Notes under the pieces: model-generated
Seen by the model: the letters and a program-made list of their open reading frames with translations, nothing else
The model's database searches: none
Told to the model about the DNA's origin: nothing
Translations under genes and position numbers: made by a program
DNA from: Streptomyces toyocaensis
Lineage (GTDB): Bacteria > Actinomycetota > Actinomycetes > Streptomycetales > Streptomycetaceae
Reading direction: 5' to 3'
Assembly (NCBI RefSeq): GCF_000725125.1
Contig: NZ_JFCB01000001.1
Location: forward strand, 372,001 to 436,000
DNA length: 64,000 nucleotides
Shown: piece by piece, positions 40,684-50,060 of the stretch
Layout of the letters: each line of letters begins with the position of its first letter
Position numbering within the stretch: position 1 is the stretch's first letter

Positions 40684-41980
40684 CGAGCGGGCCCTGGACG
40701 AGGTCGTGACGTTCACGTCCGACCTGATCAGGATCGACACGACCAACAGGGGCGGGGGCGACTGCCAGGAGCGGCCCGCCGCCGAGTACGCCGCGGCGCG
40801 GCTCGCCGAGGCGGGCCTGGAGCCGGTCCTCCTCGAGCGCACCCCCGGCCGGACCAACGTCGTCGCGCGCCTGGAGGGCACCGACCCGTCGGCCGACGCG
40901 CTGCTGGTCCACGGCCACCTGGACGTCGTGCCGGCCGAGGCCGCCGACTGGAGCGTGCACCCCTTCTCCGGGGAGGTCCGCGACGGCGTCGTCTGGGGGC
41001 GCGGCGCCGTCGACATGAAGAACATGGACGCGATGATCCTGGCCGTGGTGCGCGCCTGGGCCCGGCAGGGCGTGCGGCCCCGCCGTGACATCGTCGTCGC
41101 GTTCACCGCCGACGAGGAGGCCAGCGCCGAGGACGGCTCCGGGTTCCTCGCCGACCGGCACGCCCACCTCTTCGAGGGCTGCACCGAGGGCGTCAGCGAG
41201 TCGGGCGCGTTCACCTTCCACGACGGCGACGGCCGGCAGCTCTACCCGATCGCCGCCGGCGAACGCGGCACCGCCTGGCTGAAGCTCACCGCGCGCGGCC
41301 GGGCCGGGCACGGTTCCAAGGTCAACCGGGAGAACGCGGTGACCCGCCTCGCCGCCGCCCTCACCCGCATCGGGGAACACGAGTGGCCGCTGCGGCTCAC
41401 CCCCACGGTGCGGGCCGCGCTCACCGAACTCGCCGCCGTGTACGGCATCGAGACGGACCTGACCGACGTCGACGCCCTGCTGGAGAAGCTCGGCACGGCG
41501 GGCAAGCTCGTCGAGGCGACCGTCCGCAACAGCGCCAACCCCACCATGATGGACGCCGGTTACAAGGTCAACGTGATCCCCGGTGAGGCCGTGGCGCGCG
41601 TCGACGGCCGGTACCTGTCGGGTGCCGAGAACGAGTTCCGCGCGACGATGGACCGGCTCACCGGACCGGACGTCGGCTGGGAGTTCGAACACCACGAGGT
41701 GGCCCTGCAGGCTCCGGTGGACTCGCCGACGTTCGCCCGGATGCGGGCCGCCGTGGAGGAGTTCGCACCCGAGGGGCACGTCGTGCCCTACTGCATGTCC
41801 GGCGGCACGGACGCCAAGCAGTTCTCCCGGCTCGGCATCACCGGGTACGGCTTCGCTCCGCTGAAGCTGCCGGAGGGCTTCGACTACCAGGCCCTGTTCC
41901 ACGGCGTCGACGAGCGCGTCCCGGTCGAGGCGCTCCACTTCGGTGTCCGGGTTCTCGACCGGTTCCTGCGTTCGGCCTGA
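40676..41980 (+). CDS. M20/M25/M40-family metallopeptidase
   Basis: The 434-residue zinc amidohydrolase has the usual catalytic and dimerisation domains. HGHLDVVPAEAADWSVHPFS includes the first metal His and the catalytic Asp. VWGRGAVDMKNMDAM holds the bridging Asp, and FTADEEASAEDGS the general-base Glu-Glu pair. The dimerisation domain begins near GRAGHGSKVNRENAV. Final metal ligands lie near YCMSGGTDAKQFSRLGITGY. Members cleave N-acyl amino acids, dipeptides or related amides. Its start overlaps the M55 gene by 8 bp. It is followed 17 bp later by a S9 peptidase, so a peptide-catabolic operon is likely. Confidence 0.92.
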   Translation: MADERALDEVVTFTSDLIRIDTTNRGGGDCQERPAAEYAAARLAEAGLEPVLLERTPGRTNVVARLEGTDPSADALLVHGHLDVVPAEAADWSVHPFSGEVRDGVVWGRGAVDMKNMDAMILAVVRAWARQGVRPRRDIVVAFTADEEASAEDGSGFLADRHAHLFEGCTEGVSESGAFTFHDGDGRQLYPIAAGERGTAWLKLTARGRAGHGSKVNRENAVTRLAAALTRIGEHEWPLRLTPTVRAALTELAAVYGIETDLTDVDALLEKLGTAGKLVEATVRNSANPTMMDAGYKVNVIPGEAVARVDGRYLSGAENEFRATMDRLTGPDVGWEFEHHEVALQAPVDSPTFARMRAAVEEFAPEGHVVPYCMSGGTDAKQFSRLGITGYGFAPLKLPEGFDYQALFHGVDERVPVEALHFGVRVLDRFLRSA

Positions 41981-41997
41981 GCCAAGTGGGGGAGACA

Positions 41998-43950
41998 GTG
42001 CAGATCCTGGCATACGGCGAGTGGCCCTCGCCCATCGACGCGGCCACCGCCGCGGCCCATGACGGCAGCCCCGAGTTCGCGGGCTTCGTCGGCGACGAGG
42101 TGTGGTGGACCGAGCCCCGGCCCACCGAGGCCGGCCGGCGCACGCTGGTGCGCCGGCGCGCCGACGGCACGGAGGAATCCGTCCTGCCCGCACCGTGGAA
42201 CGTGCGGACCCGCGTCATCGAGTACGGCGGCCGGCCCTGGGCCGGCGCCGTGGGGGACGGCGGCCCGCTCGTGGTGTTCGCGCACTTCGCCGACCAGCGC
42301 CTGTACCTCTACGAGCCGGGCGGCGAGCCGCGCCCGCTCACCCCGGTGTCGCCGGTCGGAGGGGGCCTGCGCTGGGCCGACCCGGTGCTGCTGCCCGAGC
42401 GCGGCGAGGCGTGGTGCGTCCTGGAGGAGTTCACCGGCGACGGCCCCAGCGACGTACGCCGGGTCCTGGCCGCCGTACCGCTGGACGGCACCGCCGCCGA
42501 CGACCGTGACGCCGTGCGGGAACTGAGCGACGGACGGCACCGGTTCGTCACGGGGCCACGTCTCTCGCCCGACGGGCGGAGCGCCGCCTGGCTCGGCTGG
42601 GACCATCCGCGCATGCCGTGGGACGGCACCGAGCTGATGACCGCCGAGGTCACCGACGACGGCAGCCTGCGCGACGCCCGCACGGTGGCCGGCGGGCCCG
42701 AGGAGTCCATCACCCAGGCCGACTGGACCCACGACGGCCGGCTGCTGTACTCGAGCGACCGCACCGGCTGGTGGAACCTCTACCGGGACGGGGAGCCGCT
42801 CTGCCCCCGCGAGGAGGAGTTCGGCGGACCGTTGTGGAAAGTCGGGCACCGCTGGTTCGCCCCGCTGGACAGCGGGCTGATCGCCGTCGTGCACGGCCGG
42901 GGCGCCCCCCGGCTCGGCGTACTCGACCCGGAGACCGGCGAGGTCGTCGACGCCGTCGGCCCCTGGACCGAGTTCGCGCCCTCCGTGGCGGCCCACGGCG
43001 AGCGCGTCGTCGCCATCGGGGCCGGCCCGCGCAGCGCCCACGAGGTGGTGGAGCTGGACACCAGGACGGGCAGGGCGCGCGTGATCGGCGCCGCGCACGA
43101 GGACGCCGTGGACCCCGCCTACTACCCGCGGCCGCAGGTCCGCACGTTCACCGGGCCGGACGGCCGGGAGATCCACGCCCAGGTCTTCCCGCCGCACCAC
43201 CCGGAGTGCGCCGGCCCCGCGGACGAGCGTCCCCCGTACGTGATCTGGGCACACGGCGGCCCCACCGGCCGGACGCCGCTCGTGCTCGACCTGGAGATCG
43301 CCTACTTCACCTCGCGCGGCATCGGCGTCGCGGAGGTCAACTACGGCGGCTCGACCGGATACGGGCGCGAGTACCGCAACCGGCTGCGCGGGCAGTGGGG
43401 CGTGGTCGACGTCGAGGACTGCGCGGCGGTCGCGCTGGCCCTCGCCGACGAGGGCACCGCCGACCGTGACCGGCTCGCCGTCCGCGGCGGCAGCGCCGGC
43501 GGCTGGACCACGGCCGCCTCGCTGACCACGACCGACGTCTACGCCTGCGGCACGATCATCTACCCGGTGCTCGACCTCACCGGCTGGGGCACGGGGGAGA
43601 CCCACGACTTCGAGTCCCAGTACCTGGAGAGCCTGATCGGCCCGCGCGCCGAGGTCCCCGAGCGGTACGTGCGGCGCTCGCCCGTCGAACACGCCGACCG
43701 GCTCTCCGTGCCCTTCCTGATGCTCCAGGGACTGGACGACCCGATCTGCCCGCCCGTCCAGTGCGAGCGGTTCCTGGCCCGGCTGGCCGGCCGGGGCGTG
43801 CCGCACGCCTACCTCACCTTCGAGGGCGAGGGGCACGGTTTCCGGCGGGCGGAGACGATGGTGTGCGCCCTGGAGGCGGAGATGTCCCTGTACGCCCAGG
43901 TGTTCGGGCTGAAGGCGCCCGGCGTCCCGGCCCTGGAGCTGGGCACGTGA
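41998..43950 (+). CDS. S9-family prolyl oligopeptidase/dipeptidyl peptidase-like protein
   Basis: A 650-residue serine peptidase: an N-terminal beta-propeller (about 20-380, for example RLSPDGRSAAWLGWDHPRMP) and a C-terminal alpha/beta hydrolase. The nucleophile is in VRGGSAGGWTTAAS, the acid in LQGLDDPICPP and the His in EGEGHGFRRAE. It cleaves short peptides, typically after Pro or Ala. Start choice: GTG 41998 (MQILAYGEW) with GGGGGAG just upstream; the GTG at 41986 lacks a site. Its stop overlaps the LD-carboxypeptidase start as GTGA. Confidence 0.9.
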   Translation: MQILAYGEWPSPIDAATAAAHDGSPEFAGFVGDEVWWTEPRPTEAGRRTLVRRRADGTEESVLPAPWNVRTRVIEYGGRPWAGAVGDGGPLVVFAHFADQRLYLYEPGGEPRPLTPVSPVGGGLRWADPVLLPERGEAWCVLEEFTGDGPSDVRRVLAAVPLDGTAADDRDAVRELSDGRHRFVTGPRLSPDGRSAAWLGWDHPRMPWDGTELMTAEVTDDGSLRDARTVAGGPEESITQADWTHDGRLLYSSDRTGWWNLYRDGEPLCPREEEFGGPLWKVGHRWFAPLDSGLIAVVHGRGAPRLGVLDPETGEVVDAVGPWTEFAPSVAAHGERVVAIGAGPRSAHEVVELDTRTGRARVIGAAHEDAVDPAYYPRPQVRTFTGPDGREIHAQVFPPHHPECAGPADERPPYVIWAHGGPTGRTPLVLDLEIAYFTSRGIGVAEVNYGGSTGYGREYRNRLRGQWGVVDVEDCAAVALALADEGTADRDRLAVRGGSAGGWTTAASLTTTDVYACGTIIYPVLDLTGWGTGETHDFESQYLESLIGPRAEVPERYVRRSPVEHADRLSVPFLMLQGLDDPICPPVQCERFLARLAGRGVPHAYLTFEGEGHGFRRAETMVCALEAEMSLYAQVFGLKAPGVPALELGT

Positions 43951-44879
43951 GCCGGGCCGAACCGCTGCGGCGGCCGCACCGCCTCGCTCCCGGCGCCCGG
44001 GTGGCCGTCGTCGCGCCCAGTGGTCCGGTGCCCGAGGAGCGGCTGAGGGCCGGGCTCGACGTGCTGCGCGGCTGGGACCTCGACCCGGTGGTGGCCCCCC
44101 ACGTCCTCGACCGGCACGGCCGGTTCGGCTACCTGGCGGGCAGCGACGCCGACCGGGCCGCCGATCTGCAGTCCGCGTGGTGCGACCCGGACGTCGACGC
44201 GGTGATCTGCGCCCGCGGCGGCTACGGCGTGCAGCGCATGGTCGACGCGCTCGACTGGGAGGCGATGCGGGCGGCCGGGCCCAAGGTGTTCGTCGGGTTC
44301 AGCGACATCACCTCCCTGCACGAGGCGTTCGCCGTCCGGCTCGGACTGGTCACCCTGCACGGACCGATGGCCGCCGGCCTCGACTTCGTGAAGAGCACCC
44401 GGGCCCAGGACCACCTCCGGGCCACCCTCCTCGCCCCCGACACCGTCCGCACCATCGTCTCCGACGGCACCGCGCTCGTCCCCGGCCGGGCGCGCGGCGT
44501 CACCCTGGGGGGCTGTCTCTCCCTGCTCGCCGCGGACCTCGGCACCCCGCACGCCAGGCCCTCCGCGCGGGGCGGACTGCTGTGCCTGGAGGACGTGGGG
44601 GAGGAGACCTACCGGCTCGACCGCTACCTCACCCAGCTCCTGCGGGCCGGCTGGCTGGACGGGGTCGCCGGGCTGCTCCTCGGTTCCTGGGCGCAGTGCG
44701 AGCCCTACGACGGGGTGCGGGCACTGCTCGCCGACCGGCTCGGCGGCCTCGGTGTGCCGGTGGCCGAGCAGTTCGGGTTTGGGCACTGCGACGACGCGCT
44801 CACCGTCCCCTTCGGTGTCGCCGCCGAACTCGACGCGGACGCGGGCACGCTGACGCTGGAGGAACCGGCGCTCGCCTGA
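43947..44879 (+). CDS. LD-carboxypeptidase (S66 family)
   Basis: The 310-residue serine peptidase is related to LdcA, which removes D-Ala from L,D-linked tetrapeptides in wall recycling, and to microcin-immunity MccF proteins. Segments VAVVAPSGPVPEERLRAG, CARGGYGVQRMVDALDW and VGFSDITSLHEAFAVRLGLV are present. The Ser in GFSD, the Glu in LCLEDVGEETYRLDRYL and the His in FGFGHCDDALTVPFG form the triad. The start overlaps the S9 peptidase stop (GTGA). This is the gene that makes the cell-wall connection for the run strongest. It may also detoxify peptide-nucleotide antibiotics. Confidence 0.92.
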   Translation: MSRAEPLRRPHRLAPGARVAVVAPSGPVPEERLRAGLDVLRGWDLDPVVAPHVLDRHGRFGYLAGSDADRAADLQSAWCDPDVDAVICARGGYGVQRMVDALDWEAMRAAGPKVFVGFSDITSLHEAFAVRLGLVTLHGPMAAGLDFVKSTRAQDHLRATLLAPDTVRTIVSDGTALVPGRARGVTLGGCLSLLAADLGTPHARPSARGGLLCLEDVGEETYRLDRYLTQLLRAGWLDGVAGLLLGSWAQCEPYDGVRALLADRLGGLGVPVAEQFGFGHCDDALTVPFGVAAELDADAGTLTLEEPALA

Positions 44880-44897
44880 CCGTCGTAGGGTGGCGGG

Positions 44898-45452
44898 GTG
44901 CCGCACACCACTTCCCGCTATCTCGCCGAGGGCGCCCGCGTGGGCCTGCGTCACTTCACCCACGCGGACGGCGCCGAGTTCACCGCCCGTGCCCGGGAGA
45001 GCAAGGACCTGCACCACCCCTGGCTGTTCCCGCCGGACAGCGCCCCGGCCTACGCCGCGTACGCGCGGCGGCTGATCGAGGACCCCGCCAAGGCGGGGTT
45101 CCTGGTCTGCGAGAAGGAGGCGGACGGTGCCCTCGCCGGATTCATCAACATCAACAACATCGTCGAGGGCGGCTTCCTGTGCGGCGCGCTGGGCTACGGC
45201 GCCTTCGCGCACGCGGCGGGGCGGGGGCTGATGCGCGAGGGCCTGGACCTCGTCGTGCGGTACGCCTTCGGCCCGATGCGGCTGCACCGTCTGGAGATCA
45301 ACGTGCAGCCCGGCAACGCCGCCTCCATCGCCCTCGCCCGCGCCTGCGGGTTCCGCCTGGAGGGCTTCTCGCCGAAGATGCTCTTCATCGACGGGGCCTG
45401 GCGCGACCACCAACGCTGGGCCATCACCAGCGAGATGACGGCCGGACGCTGA
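44898..45452 (+). CDS. GNAT-family acetyltransferase, RimJ/RimL type
   Basis: A 184-residue protein of the ribosomal-protein-alanine-like GNAT group. VGLRHFTHADGAEFTARARE starts the fold, GFININNIVEGGFLCGALGY forms beta-4 and neighbouring strands, and RLEINVQPGNAASIALARAC with GFRLEGFSPKM are the motif B elements. It likely acetylates an amino terminus or small amine. GTG 44898 is the start; it lies 18 bp after the LD-carboxypeptidase, in the same direction, so it probably belongs to that transcript. Confidence 0.85.
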   Translation: MPHTTSRYLAEGARVGLRHFTHADGAEFTARARESKDLHHPWLFPPDSAPAYAAYARRLIEDPAKAGFLVCEKEADGALAGFININNIVEGGFLCGALGYGAFAHAAGRGLMREGLDLVVRYAFGPMRLHRLEINVQPGNAASIALARACGFRLEGFSPKMLFIDGAWRDHQRWAITSEMTAGR

Positions 45453-45500
45453 AGCGGGCCGGCCCCCGCCCCCTGGTCACGCGGGCCCGCGGCGGCTTCC

Positions 45501-47459
45501 ATGGAGGTCGTGACGACGATCCGACACGAGGTACTGACGCTGCCCGCCGCGCACCTGGGCCCCGACAACCCGCTGCCCGCCCTGCGGCCCCTCGACGAGA
45601 CGCACCGCATCGAGGACCGCGACAAGGAGGACCTGCCGCGCGACATGGCGCGGCAGATCGGCCACGCACCCCTGCACAGTCTGCTGCCCGTCCCCGTCCG
45701 TGACGGCTACGACCGCCGGCGCGCGCCCCGCGCCGTCGACGCCCTCGTGATCGAGAACGACCGGCTGCGCGCCACCGTGCTCCCCGCCCTCGGCGGCCGG
45801 GTCGTCTCCCTCGTCCACCGGCCCACCGGCCGTGAACTGCTGTACCGCAACCCGGTGTTCCAGCCCGCCAACTTCGCCCTCAACGGAGCCTGGTTCTCCG
45901 GCGGCATCGAATGGAACATCGGCGCCACCGGGCACACCACCCTCTCCTGCTCGCCCGTGCACGCCGCCCGCGTGCCCGCCCCCGGCGGCGGGGAGATGCT
46001 GCGCCTGTGGGAGTGGGAGCGGCTGCGCGACCTGCCCTTCCAGGTCGACCTGTGGCTGCCGGACGGCTCGGACTTCCTGTACGCCGGCGTCCGGATCCGC
46101 AACCCGCACGAGATGCCGGTGCCGACCTACTGGTGGTCCAACATCGCCGTCCCCGAGGAGTGCCGCGTCCTCGCGCCGGCCGAGGAGGCCTGGCACTTCG
46201 GCTACGAGCGCCGGCTGCGCCGGGTGCCCGTCCCCGAGTACGACGGCGTCGACCGCACCTGCCCACCCCACAGCACGTACGCGGCGGACTACTTCTACGA
46301 CGTCCCCGACGGCCGCAGGCGCTGGATCGCCGCGCTGGACCACGAAGGCCACGGACTCGTGCAGACCTCCACCGACGCGCTGCGGGGCCGCAAGCTGTTC
46401 GTGTGGGGCCGGGGACCGGGCGGGCGGAGCTGGCAGCGGTGGCTCACCGAGCCCGGCACCGGCGGCTACTGCGAGATCCAGGCCGGGCTCGCCCGCACCC
46501 AGCTGGAACACGTCCGGCTGGAGGCCGAGAGCGAGGTGTCCTGGCTGGAGGCCTACGGCCCCTTCACCACCCGGCCCGAGGGGGAGTGGAACGGCGTACT
46601 GAAGGAGGCGGAGAACCGGCTCGAAGCGGTCCTGCCGCGCGCCGGCGTCGACTCCGCGTACGCGGCCTGGCGGCCGTACGCCGACACCGAACCCGGCGAG
46701 CGGCTCGCGGCCGGCTCCGGCTGGGGCGCGCTGGAAGTGCTGCGCGCCGGCTGGAAGCTGCCCGGCACGCCCTTCGAGGAGAGCACCCTGGGCGAGGAGC
46801 AGGCACCCTGGCTGCACCTGCTGCGCGCGGGCTCCCTCCCCGAGCCGCCCGGCACCCGGCCGCCCGGCGGGACGCTGGTCGCCCGGCACTGGCGGGACAT
46901 GCTGGAGACCGCGCCCGCGACGCCCCTCACCGAGTACCACCTGGGCGTCGCCCAGTGGCACGCGGGCGACCGGGCCCAGGCGGAGCGCAGTTGGGAGCGG
47001 GCCCTGCGGAACACCTCGTCCTGGTGGCCGGCGCTGCGCTGCCTCGCCGTCGCCGACCAGGAGGCCCGCCATCCCGAACGCGCCGCCGACCGCTACGCGC
47101 GGGCCTTCGACGACCTGTGCCGCGCGCCCTGCGACGAGGAGGGCGCGGGGACTGCCGTCACCGCGGCGCTCGGACGGGAGGCGATCGAGGCGCTGCTCGC
47201 GGTGGGGCGTACGGCGGACGCGCGGTCCGTGTGGCGGCGGCTGGACCCCGCCACGCGCGCCCGCGGCCGGTTCCGGCTGACCGAGGCGGCGCTGCTGCTC
47301 GCCGAGGGCCGGCGCGAGGAGGCCCGCGCCGTGTTCGACGCGGGCTTCGAGGTGGCCGACCTGCGGGAGGGGGACGAGGTGATCGGACGGCTGTGGTCCG
47401 CCCTCACCGACGAACCCCTGCCGGAACGCCACGACTTCCGGATGCGGCCCACGCCCTGA
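45501..47459 (+). CDS. DUF5107 domain protein with TPR region
   Basis: The 652-residue protein combines an N-terminal DUF5107 beta-sandwich (about 60-330, with LRATVLPALGGRVVSLVHRP and NGAWFSGGIEWNIGATGHTT) with helical repeats in the last 300 residues that look like TPRs (for example YHLGVAQWHAGDRAQAERSW). DUF5107 is associated with sugar-epimerase-like (galactose mutarotase) folds and is often found in carbohydrate catabolism. The start at 45501 is consistent with MEVVTTIRHEVLTLPAAHLG. It follows the acetyltransferase by 48 bp. The biological role is not clear; it may scaffold or process oligosaccharides. Confidence 0.83.
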   Translation: MEVVTTIRHEVLTLPAAHLGPDNPLPALRPLDETHRIEDRDKEDLPRDMARQIGHAPLHSLLPVPVRDGYDRRRAPRAVDALVIENDRLRATVLPALGGRVVSLVHRPTGRELLYRNPVFQPANFALNGAWFSGGIEWNIGATGHTTLSCSPVHAARVPAPGGGEMLRLWEWERLRDLPFQVDLWLPDGSDFLYAGVRIRNPHEMPVPTYWWSNIAVPEECRVLAPAEEAWHFGYERRLRRVPVPEYDGVDRTCPPHSTYAADYFYDVPDGRRRWIAALDHEGHGLVQTSTDALRGRKLFVWGRGPGGRSWQRWLTEPGTGGYCEIQAGLARTQLEHVRLEAESEVSWLEAYGPFTTRPEGEWNGVLKEAENRLEAVLPRAGVDSAYAAWRPYADTEPGERLAAGSGWGALEVLRAGWKLPGTPFEESTLGEEQAPWLHLLRAGSLPEPPGTRPPGGTLVARHWRDMLETAPATPLTEYHLGVAQWHAGDRAQAERSWERALRNTSSWWPALRCLAVADQEARHPERAADRYARAFDDLCRAPCDEEGAGTAVTAALGREAIEALLAVGRTADARSVWRRLDPATRARGRFRLTEAALLLAEGRREEARAVFDAGFEVADLREGDEVIGRLWSALTDEPLPERHDFRMRPTP

Positions 47460-47466
47460 GCGGGTG

Positions 47467-47814
47467 TCAGGCGCGGCGGTCCGCGTACTCGTAGACCGCC
47501 CCGTCCGGGTGCCGTGCGATGAGGTTGCGGCCCACCGGGGTGGGGACCGGCCCCGCGATGATGTCGGCGCCCATCTCCGCGAGGACCCGGCGGGCCTCGT
47601 CGACGTCCTGCACCGCGATGGTCGCCGCGACCTTGCGCAGCACCTCCAGCTCCGCGGCGGGACCGCTCATCAGCAGGAAACAGCCCACCGCGGCGACCTG
47701 GACGCCGGCTCGTTCGAACCGGAGGGCCCTGCCGCCCGCCAGCCGTTCGTAGAAGGGGATGGCGGTCTCGATGTCGTCGACGCAGACGCGCAGTGTGGCA
47801 CCCAGAATCTCCAT
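47467..47814 (-). CDS. Glyoxalase/dioxygenase-fold (VOC) protein
   Basis: A small 115-residue vicinal-oxygen-chelate protein. LGATLRVCVDDIETAIPFYE and LAGGRALRFERAGVQVAAVG form the first beta-alpha-beta unit, and RRVLAEMGADIIAGPVPTPV with RHPDGAVYEYADRR completes the second. The His/Glu metal positions of true glyoxalases are not clearly conserved, so it may be a binding protein. Its stop is 7 bp from the convergent DUF5107 stop. Confidence 0.83.
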   Translation of the reverse strand: MEILGATLRVCVDDIETAIPFYERLAGGRALRFERAGVQVAAVGCFLLMSGPAAELEVLRKVAATIAVQDVDEARRVLAEMGADIIAGPVPTPVGRNLIARHPDGAVYEYADRRA

Positions 47815-47937
47815 GGGGAGGAGCCTAGTTGGGGACGGCCGGGACGAGGGTCCCGCCCCGGCCGGTCACCCCGGCCGCTCATCACGCCCCGCGTCCGCCG
47901 GCGTTACGCGCCCCGGGCCGCGGGTACCCGGTGCGCC

Positions 47938-48360
47938 ATGCAGCGCTTGGAGCACTTGGAGCATCTGGACAAGCACCTGGTCGACGAACTGGCGCAGGTG
48001 GCCCGCGAGACCGTACGCGACGAACTACGCGAACAGGCGCGGGGCCAGCGCCGTAAGGCGGCCCTCTACGCCGCGTCCGGCACCGCCGCCCTCTACGCGG
48101 GCGCGGCGGTCTCGCTGGCCGTGGGCCTCGCACTCGCCCTGGTCCTGCCGGACTGGGCCGCCGCGCTGATCACGGCCGCGATCCTGGCGGCGCTGTCCTA
48201 CGCCCTGCGCGGCGCGGCCCGGCCTTCGGCTCCCCGGCAGGCCACCGCACCCGGAGGCCGGGGCACCCCGATCCCGCCGGTGCCGTCCACCCCGCCCACC
48301 GCGGGTCTCGTACCGCCACGACCGGACGACTCCGGCCGTGACACCCACCACCGGCCGTGA
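47938..48360 (+). CDS. Holin-like (phage holin superfamily X) membrane protein
   Basis: The 140-residue product begins with a helix of LEHLEHLDKHLVDELAQVAR type, then two hydrophobic segments (AALYAASGTAALYAGAAVSL and ALITAAILAALSYALRGA), and a proline-rich tail. This resembles actinobacterial holin-X/DUF1469 family proteins. These are not necessarily phage related; many are chromosomal and of unknown function. ATG 47938 is the start. Confidence 0.7.
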   Translation: MQRLEHLEHLDKHLVDELAQVARETVRDELREQARGQRRKAALYAASGTAALYAGAAVSLAVGLALALVLPDWAAALITAAILAALSYALRGAARPSAPRQATAPGGRGTPIPPVPSTPPTAGLVPPRPDDSGRDTHHRP

Positions 48361-48954
48361 CCCCCGACAAGGTCCGGACCCTCTGACGGTCCGGCCGGCC
48401 GGCCCCCCCGGTACTCCGCGGCGTCCTCCGTCCGCGGGGCCGGACCGAGGCCGGCACCCCCGAGCGGGCCGCCGACCGTGCCGCGGCTTCGAGACCCGTG
48501 GCCGCCACCGCCGCCCCGGGCGTGCGGGGCCGGCGGGCGGAGCCTCCAGACCGCGTGCCTCCGCCGACGCCGCCGCGCGCAGGAGACCGGTGACGCCGCC
48601 GTGGCGTGTCGCGTCGACCAGGCAGCGGTCCACCGCACCGGCCCGTGATCGTGCGGGCGAAGTACGGCCGGTCGAAGCCGTGCCCCCGGCGGCCACGTCG
48701 CTCACGTGCCCCACCCGCACGCACGCCGGCCCCGCTCCCGTCGCGGCCCCCAGCCCTCGCACCAGGGGCAGTTCCAGCAGCCGGGCCTTCAGGTTTCTCA
48801 GCGTGAGGTCCGGTGCCGGGACCGTACGGGCCGCGCCGCCCGGCCGGCCGGTGTCGCGGACCGAGCGGCTCATCGCCTCGTGCACGGCCGGGATGTCCAG
48901 GGACTCCCGGGCAGGCGGCGCAGTCCCGTCGTCGGTCCGTCCCCCGCCCGGGGC
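48361..48954. other. 594-bp region without a supported gene; possible gene remnant
   Basis: No confident coding region is present. On the minus strand, a frame from about 48885 to 48700 has mostly G/C third positions and reads SRSVRDTGRPGGAARTV and then LRNLKARLLELPLVRGLGAA, after which it becomes low complexity and continues antisense to the holin-like gene. That pattern suggests either a decayed gene, with a frameshift near 48680, or chance in very GC-rich DNA. I could not decide. Confidence 0.3.
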
Positions 48955-49917
48955 TCAGCCCGCCTGCTGGAGCTGCGGCAGCACCTTGGTGCGGTAGAAG
49001 TCGAAGAAGCCGCGCAGGTCGGGCCCGATCTGGTTGACGTAGATCCGGTCGAATCCCGCGTCGGCGAACTGCCGGAGCTCGGCGACGTGCTCGTCCACGT
49101 CGTCGCCGCACACCCGGTTCTCGCGCACCATGTCCTCGGTGACCAGGGTCTGCGCCTGCTCGAAGTGCTTCGGCGAGGGCAGCACCTGCCCCAGCTCGCC
49201 GGGCAGCTGTTCGTTCGCCCAGAGCCGGTGCACCGTGCGCACGCACGCGTCGCGGTCGGTGCCGTAGCAGACCTTGGTGCCGCCGCTGACCGGCTTCCCG
49301 CCGCCCCCGCCCTTGCGGTACTGCTCCACCATCGAGGCGTCCGGCATCATCGTGATGTAGCCGTCGCCGACCCGGGCCGCCAGCTTGGTCGCCGCCGGGC
49401 CGAAGCCGGAGATGTCGATGGGCACAGGCTGGTCCGGGAGGGTGTACAGGCGGGCGTTCTCCACCGTGTAGTGCGTGCCGTGATGGTTGACCTCCTCGCC
49501 GGTGAACAGCCGGCGCATCACCTGGATGGCCTCCTCCAGCATCTCGAGACGTACGTGCGCGGGCGGCCAGGCGTCCCCCAGGATGTGCTCGTTCAGGGCC
49601 TCGCCCGTGCCCACGCCCAGCCGGAACTCCCCCGGCGCCATCACCGCGCTGGTGGCCGCCGCCTGCGCCACCACCGCCGGATGTGTCCGCACGGTGGGGC
49701 AGGTCACCGCCGTGCCCACCGGCAGCGACACCGCCTCGGACAGCGCGCCGATCACCGACCACACGAAGGGACTCTGCCCCTGCTCGTCGTTCCACGGGTG
49801 GTAGTGGTCCGAGATCCACAGGGCCTGGAACCCGGCCTGCTCGGCCATCCGCGCCTGCTCGATGAGCTCGGCGGGACCGTACTGCTCGCACGAGAGGAAG
49901 TAACCGTACTCGGGCAT
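48955..49917 (-). CDS. LLM-class F420-dependent oxidoreductase
   Basis: A 320-residue luciferase-like TIM-barrel enzyme. MPEYGYFLSCEQYGPAELIE, then ALWISDHYHPWNDEQGQSPF carrying the SDHYHPW motif seen in F420-dependent glucose-6-phosphate dehydrogenase relatives, and LGVGTGEALNEHILGDAWPP are typical. VGDGYITMMPDA and VNQIGPDLRGFFDFY complete the fold. The family uses F420 to oxidise or reduce sugars or small ketones; the substrate is unknown. It is divergent from the NDH-2-like gene. The start ATG at 49917 is standard. Confidence 0.9.
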   Translation of the reverse strand: MPEYGYFLSCEQYGPAELIEQARMAEQAGFQALWISDHYHPWNDEQGQSPFVWSVIGALSEAVSLPVGTAVTCPTVRTHPAVVAQAAATSAVMAPGEFRLGVGTGEALNEHILGDAWPPAHVRLEMLEEAIQVMRRLFTGEEVNHHGTHYTVENARLYTLPDQPVPIDISGFGPAATKLAARVGDGYITMMPDASMVEQYRKGGGGGKPVSGGTKVCYGTDRDACVRTVHRLWANEQLPGELGQVLPSPKHFEQAQTLVTEDMVRENRVCGDDVDEHVAELRQFADAGFDRIYVNQIGPDLRGFFDFYRTKVLPQLQQAG

Positions 49918-50060
49918 GGGGGGTGCCTCCGCGACATGGGCGGTTCGGGTCCCGTGCCGGGTACCCGGGGGGCCCGGCGGAAACCGGCCGGACGTTTGGC
50001 GGCCCCGGGCAGGGGGACGCGGAAGTCTCCCGACGTACGCGACAGCGCCGGAGGCGAACC

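Noticed and set aside
47938..48360. Prophage holin as a sign of an integrated phage
   Set aside because: No other phage genes, integrase or att-like repeats surround it; holin-X proteins are common chromosomal genes.
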